Origin: Utricularia gibba
Taxonomy: Eukaryota; Streptophyta; Magnoliopsida; Lamiales; Lentibulariaceae
NCBI GenBank assembly: GCA_002189035.1
Contig: NEEC01000011.1
Location: forward strand, 1,116,001 to 1,180,000
Direction of reading: 5' to 3'
Length of the DNA stretch: 64,000 nucleotides
Shown here: positions 58,955 through 64,000 of the stretch, one piece after another
How the letters are laid out: the number at the start of each line of letters is the position of its first letter
How positions within the stretch are numbered: the first letter of the stretch is position 1
Program-made: the position numbers and the translations under genes
Notes under the pieces: model-generated
Database searches by the model: none
The model's input: the letters and a program-made list of their open reading frames with translations, nothing else
Told to the model about the DNA's origin: nothing

Positions 58955-60745
58955 CCACAATTCTATGACACACTAACCAAAGTGGTATCTGAATTACAGA
59001 CCTTAGGAGAAGCAGTGGATGATAGAAGCGTCAAATCTAAGATACTCAGTTCTCTACCTCGTTCATATGGACCCGTAGTTACAGCTCTTTGAGTCACGAG
59101 CATCCACTCTATATCGTCAAAGAAATTATTGGAACGCCTAGGAGAATCTGAAGAGGAAGTCGGACAGGGTACTAAACTGGACGTTGCCTTCAATGGAATG
59201 CTGAACGTGTCTCAAAATTTCTTGTCATCTGGAGGCCAAGGTAGAGCATTAACTCCACAAAGCATGCGACACTAGGAACCTATGTTGCAAATATCCAAAG
59301 CCGAAAAGTCGAATGCCCAGATGGCATGCCCCTTTTGCAAGAAGAATAACCACCTACCTTCCTCCTACTTTTGGCATCTTGATGCTTCTTGTGCCTATTG
59401 CAGCCTCAAAGGGCATATTGAGCATGTGTGCCCTCTGAAAAATTTCCATGCTCTAGGTGGTATTGCAATGGACACCAAGCAGATCAACACCTCAAATGAT
59501 GTGAACACCTGCGTTAATTCAAACAAGAAGAACATTGAGCTCTATACCTTGTATCAAAACTCTCAAGGCAGTGCTTCACTGATTTGAGGAAACACAACAT
59601 CTGGCTGCTGGACAGTGGGTGCTCTCATCACATCACTAATGATTCGAGCACATTCTCCAGCTACACAATAATGACTAGAAAATCTATAGTAGTTGCTGAT
59701 GGAAAACACATGCAAATAAAGGGGCTCGGGACAGTGTGCTTAGAGACCCCTCAAATGCTGGTGAAAATAAAGGATGTATATTCTGTTCCGGAGGCTTTCC
59801 ACAATCTACTCAGTGCAGGCCAATTGGTTCAAGGGGGCTTCCAAATACTACTAGAAGGGAACACTTGTGTAATAAAGGACTCAGGCATGAACACTTTCTG
59901 TCCGTTGCTATGTCTAATCGGATATTTCCTGTGGACTTCTCTAATTGCCTCGAACTCTGTCTATCTACTAAGGAACACTCTAAATTATGGCATCAACGAC
60001 TAGGGTATCCTCATTCCCAAACTACTACATTGCTACATCGGAAAGGTCTAGCTGAGGGAATTCCAGACTTACCTGTGAATGGAGAAATTTGCAGAATTTG
60101 CCATCAATGCAAGATGACCAAGGCTCCCTTCCCGGAAACTAGCATCCACTCTGGGAGTAAGCTGGAAGTAGTCACAAGTGATGTTTGCGGACCAATGCGA
60201 GTTCCTACCAGATCAGGCAACAAGTACTACGTCATATTCGTCGATGAATATTCGAAATACACTTGGGTCTATATTCTGAAAGAAAAATCGGAAGTTGTTC
60301 ACTATTTCTCCATATTTAAAGTAGTGGCAGAAGCTCAAAGCAGAAGGAAAATAATTACCTTAAGCTCAGACAATGGGGGAGAATATACATCCATTGAGTT
60401 GAAAAATATATATGAAATTCATGGGATCACTCACCAATTTACAGCCCCTTATACACCTGAGCAAAACGGAATATGCGAAAGGAAAAATAGGACAATCATG
60501 AATATGGCCCACTGTTTATTGAAAGAACACAATCTACCATTATGCTTCTGGGGAGAAGCAGTCAACAATGCTGTCTACCTCCTAAATAGACTGCCAACTA
60601 AAGAGGCTTCAGGACATTCGCCATTTGAGCTCTGGTTCGGTAAATCACCAAAACTAGACCATCTCAAAGTGTTCGGATCGCTCTGCTACATCCTCATACC
60701 TAAAGGAAAACGGACTAAATTAGACGATCAATCCAACTTTTTTAA
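58955..60745 (+). pseudogene. Ty1-copia gag-pro-integrase, truncated (copia-E)
   Basis: The gag domain starts with LTKVVSELQTLGEAVDDRSV and SKILSSLPRSYGPVVTAL (one in-frame stop at 59,090), then LLERLGESEEE. A zinc-finger-like Cys/His region follows (CPFCKKNNH, CAYCSLKGHIEHVC). The protease retains the LLDSGCSHHIT active site and VADGKHMQIKGLGTV. The frame shifts near 59,900. The integrase includes LWHQRLGYPH, CRICHQCKM, VVTSDVCGPM (first Asp), ITLSSDNGGEY (second Asp) and TPEQNGICERKNRT (Glu), so its catalytic triad is intact. It stops after KVFGSLCYI at about 60,745. Reverse transcriptase and both LTRs are missing. It is less decayed than the other copia elements. Confidence 0.9.
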
Positions 60746-61095
60746 AATAAATATTGATTTACATTCTTTTTTATCAAAATTTAATATTATTATACCTATA
60801 ATGTTCTAAAACTTTTCAATTGACATCACAAATCTACTAGCTAAAATCACTAAGGATGATGAACACTTATGCATATATAGGGGACAAAGCTTCTGCCTTT
60901 TACAATTGGTTTCTACCATCAACTTCCTTTTGAAAAGGAGAGAATGGCCTATATTTCAGACCTTCTCAAGGTGCATCCCTATGTGCAAATGGGCTGCCTG
61001 ATGGATGTCTTAACCTACGTCGAAACAATGGGGCTAACTGATTCAATAATAATACACATGAACTCATATCATAATTAACAAACTTCCTCTTATGG
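60746..61095. other. Junction between copia-E and copia-F
   Basis: Short unassigned stretch where two convergent copia elements meet. The plus strand briefly reads GDKASAFYNWFLPSTSF, which could be part of a gag or a host gene. No edge motif was found. Confidence 0.3.
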
Positions 61096-64000
61096 TTTTA
61101 GTTCATCCTATTTTCGAAACATTCTCACCATTAAGTGCATTTTTCTCTAGCAAATCATATTCCCTATTCTTGCCAAACATGATTTCCTGCAGTCTAAGTA
61201 GGTCCATTAGAGCTGTGAACCTAGTTGAGCACAAAGGCTTAGTCAAACTATCAACTACATTTTCTTCAGACAATATCTTTTCCACTATAACAGATTCGTT
61301 CTCTATTATGTCTCTAATAAAGTGATAATGTACATCAATATGCTTTACTTTGTTGTGAAAAACGGGGTCTTTTGCCAAGAAAATAGCACTTTAGCTATCA
61401 CATCTTGGTTTTATAACTACATCTAGTAGACCAATTTCTGTGAACAAGCCTTTCAGCCACATAGCTTCCTTGAGAGCTTCAATCAAAGACATGAACTCAA
61501 TTTCAGTGGTTGAAAGTGGAACTGTTGGCTTTCCAAGAAATAGTTGTTTCAACTGATGTAAACAAAAAGCTTGTAATAGATCTTCTTTGATCAATATCAC
61601 CTACAAAGTCTGCAGCACCGAACCCGAACACTTCTAAAACCTTAGGGCGAAAACTTAGTCCAAACAATTTGGTGCCACCTAAATAGCGCAACACTCATTT
61701 AACTCCCTACCAATCTAGATCAGCCATAAGTCTGTTGATTACACTCACTAGATAAGATAAATATGTCCTAGTACACAGCATACAGTACAAAAGTGATCCC
61801 ACAATATTCAAGTAGGGAATATCTTTCATCAAATTTTGGTGACTGCTCCATAGTCAGCTTGAAGTGTTGTGCTAAGGGTGTGTTTTGGATGAATGCTATC
61901 TAATTGAGGTGAAGACTCTTCTTCACTCTATTTCTACACATATCTATTCCCAATATTCTGCTAGCTTCCCCTAGATCCTTCAGTTTGAATTCATTGGCTA
62001 GTTGTTGTTTTAGATGCTATATCACTTTCAAATCATTTGACACTATGAGCATATCATCAACATAAATCATAAGAAAAATATGAGAAGTGTTTAGATTGCC
62101 CTTGAAAAAAATGTGCTAGAGCCATATTCACTTCTTTGAAAGCTAAGTTTTAACATGAGCATAGCAAACCTTTTATACCATTGTCAAGGGGGTTGTTTTA
62201 AACTATATAAAGCTTTATTTAACTTGAATACCATGTGTTCCTTCCCCTTGATAGTGAAGCCATTAGGCCATCTTGTCATCCTTCTTGCGCAGTTCAAGGT
62301 CCATGACTACAACCATACTCAAAACAAATTGAATTATAGTGAGATTAATAATTGGTGCATAGACATCATTGAAATCTATTCCAAATATCTGGCTGAATCC
62401 CTTGGCAACTAAACATTCTTTGAACCTTACATCCTCTATTTTAAGGATTCCACGCTTAATTGGGTAGATCCATTTTCCTTTTATGACCTGTTTACCCTTT
62501 GATAACTTCCTCAAAATTCATGTATTATCTTTTTTCATTGAGTCCATTTCATCCTCCATTGCAATTCACCATCTTTTAGCATGCTCGCATTTTATAGCAG
62601 CCTAGAAACTACTTGGTTCATTATTATATTATGTTGCATCGACTACACTCAGTGCAAAAGCGAAGCAGTCTACATCGACATGTCATCTTGGTGGATGTAT
62701 TGTCCTTCTTGGTCTACAAGTTGAAATGTATTTTGATTCTATGATGGTATGTTATGTTTCTTGAACATTTGAAGGTGGTTGTTGACTAGTTTCTGGTAGT
62801 TAATGATTGTTATCAAAAGTCAACTCAATTTCTTTATTTTTTTTTATTCTCGAAATTTAGATTGTCTATATCTTCATAAATCGTTTGAAAATACTCTGTC
62901 AGCATATATTCTTCATTAAAGAATGACTCTCCTTAACACAAGACACCACAACTTGTATCCTTTCACTCCTAGTTTGAAACCAATAAATACACATTTGAGG
63001 GCTCATGACTTGAGTTTGCCATTGTCAAGAAGAACATATACTGAAGAGCCAAATATTTTGATGTTCTCATAGTATCTAGCTTCCCCTTTCCATAGGTCCT
63101 AGGGTGTTTTACAATCAATGGCTGTTGAAAGTGCCCTATTGATTAGGACAGTTGTATAAGCAGCAGCTTCTGCCCAGAATCTATTAGGCAATTTGACAGC
63201 AAAAAGCATGCACCTTACTTTTCTCCATAATTGTTTTATTCATCCTTTCTACCACTCTGTTTTGCTGTGGAGTATGCAAGTTTGTCTTGTCTCTAAGAAT
63301 CTCTTATTTCTTGCAATATCATTCAAATTCAAAGGAGCAAAACTCCAAATCATTGTTTGTCCAAAGCTTCTTTACTTATAGGTCAATTTGTTTTTCAAAC
63401 ATATTCTTTTAGTCCTTGAAAGTTTGCAGAGCATCTGATTTATGTCTTAAGAAGAAAATCCACACCTTCCTTGAGTAACCATCTACTATGCTCATGAAGA
63501 AGGTTGCCCTAGAAAATGAAGGAGTAGTTGTACAATCTCACAAATCTGAGTGAACATAAGCAAGTAGACTTTGTGTATTATGTATTTCCTTCTCAAATCC
63601 AACTCTCTTGCTCTTTCCCATAACACAGAGTCACAGAATTCTAGATCGCCAATCTTTTGTCCATTGAGTAGACTACGTATGCTTAAGGTTTTTAGCCCTT
63701 GCTCACTCATGTGACCAAGTCTCAAGTATCAAAATAAGGCATTTTTTTTCATCACGTGGTGTGCTACCTATCATTGTATTGATTTATCTCACTTTAATTA
63801 TACCTTGCAGAATGTACAATTTAAAAGGCTACCTTACTCCTGTCATTACTATCAATGAGCCATTGCTCACTTAAAGTACCCATTGCTACTACTGAAAGTG
63901 AATTCCTTCTCTAAACTACACAAAGGGATGAGATTTTTCTTGATTCCCGAAACATGTCTGAGACCTTTTAGAGTTTGAGTTACTCCATCATGCATTTTTA
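61096..64000 (-). pseudogene. Ty1-copia pol remnant cut by the window end (copia-F)
   Basis: Minus strand, running in from the right edge. The protease/GAG-pre-integrase linker (SNGSLIVMTGV, MRLGHMSEQGLKTLS) is at 63,990-63,490. The decayed integrase and hinge are at 63,450-62,560. Reverse transcriptase (62,560-61,850) has KGKWIYPIKRGI, AKGFSQIFGIDFNDVYAPII and KALYSLKQPP. RNase H (61,800-61,103) has LRYLGGTKLFGLSF, GDIDQRRSITSFLF, VPLSTTEIEFMSLIEALKEA and NKVKHIDVHYHFIRD. Several frameshifts and stops. The phrase MRLGHMSEQGL and the RNase H blocks are typical of Tork/Tnt1-like copia. The element continues beyond the window. Confidence 0.88.

Noticed and set aside
58963-59193. 76-codon minus-strand frame
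   Set aside because: Antisense shadow of the copia-E gag domain, which is clearly coded on the plus strand.
1-64000. CRISPR arrays, tRNA or rRNA genes, bacterial operons
   Set aside because: No regularly spaced identical repeats, no tRNA cloverleaf with a CCA-end context and no rRNA motifs were seen; the window is plant nuclear DNA.

Overview
This is AT-rich nuclear DNA of a flowering plant, most likely a eudicot. The signs are GT-AG introns, a BBR/BPC-type gene remnant (a plant-specific family), Ty1-copia and Athila-type Ty3-gypsy retroelements, and hAT and PIF/Harbinger DNA transposons. No species can be named from the sequence. One protein-coding gene is convincingly intact; nearly everything else is repeat or fossil.

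Layout. 1-7.6 kb: two opposed copies (A and A') of an unidentified multi-kilobase repeat (R1) flank copia debris, including a copia LTR with its primer-binding site and gag remnant on the minus strand and a copia pol remnant on the plus strand with a 120-base inverted piece. 9.1-13.3 kb: a 14-exon PDS5-like cohesin cofactor gene on the plus strand; every splice junction keeps frame, giving 567 residues. 13.7-25 kb: a nest of minus-strand copia elements. One is interrupted by a 1,169-bp solo LTR with a 5-bp target duplication. Another (16.06-24.94 kb, with both LTRs and a gag-pro-int order) is interrupted by a 3,582-bp insertion with a 5-bp target duplication. 25.9-32.5 kb and 40.8-47.75 kb: two collinear blocks (R1 copies B and C, followed by two further shared segments in the same order), which suggests an old segmental duplication. 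Block B also carries a frameshifted, truncated BPC transcription-factor gene (28.5-29.3 kb, minus). 32.5-34.1 kb and 52.8-58 kb: hAT transposon debris; the second stretch also holds a PIF/Harbinger transposase fossil. 34.4-38.4 kb: a decayed Athila-like gypsy element with reverse transcriptase, RNase H and integrase. 38.93-39.09 kb: a perfect 58-bp inverted repeat. 47.9-49.15 kb: a bromodomain gene of the GTE/BET type that has lost most of the ZA loop and the acetyl-lysine-binding asparagine, probably decaying. 58.9-64 kb: two convergent copia elements.

Functionally only the PDS5-like gene looks able to work as annotated (cohesin regulation on chromatin). The GTE-like gene has a clear core promoter and may be transcribed, but its reader function is doubtful. 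I found no tRNA, rRNA or CRISPR array. Similarities between repeats were judged by eye, so their edges are approximate unless a target duplication or terminal motif fixes them.
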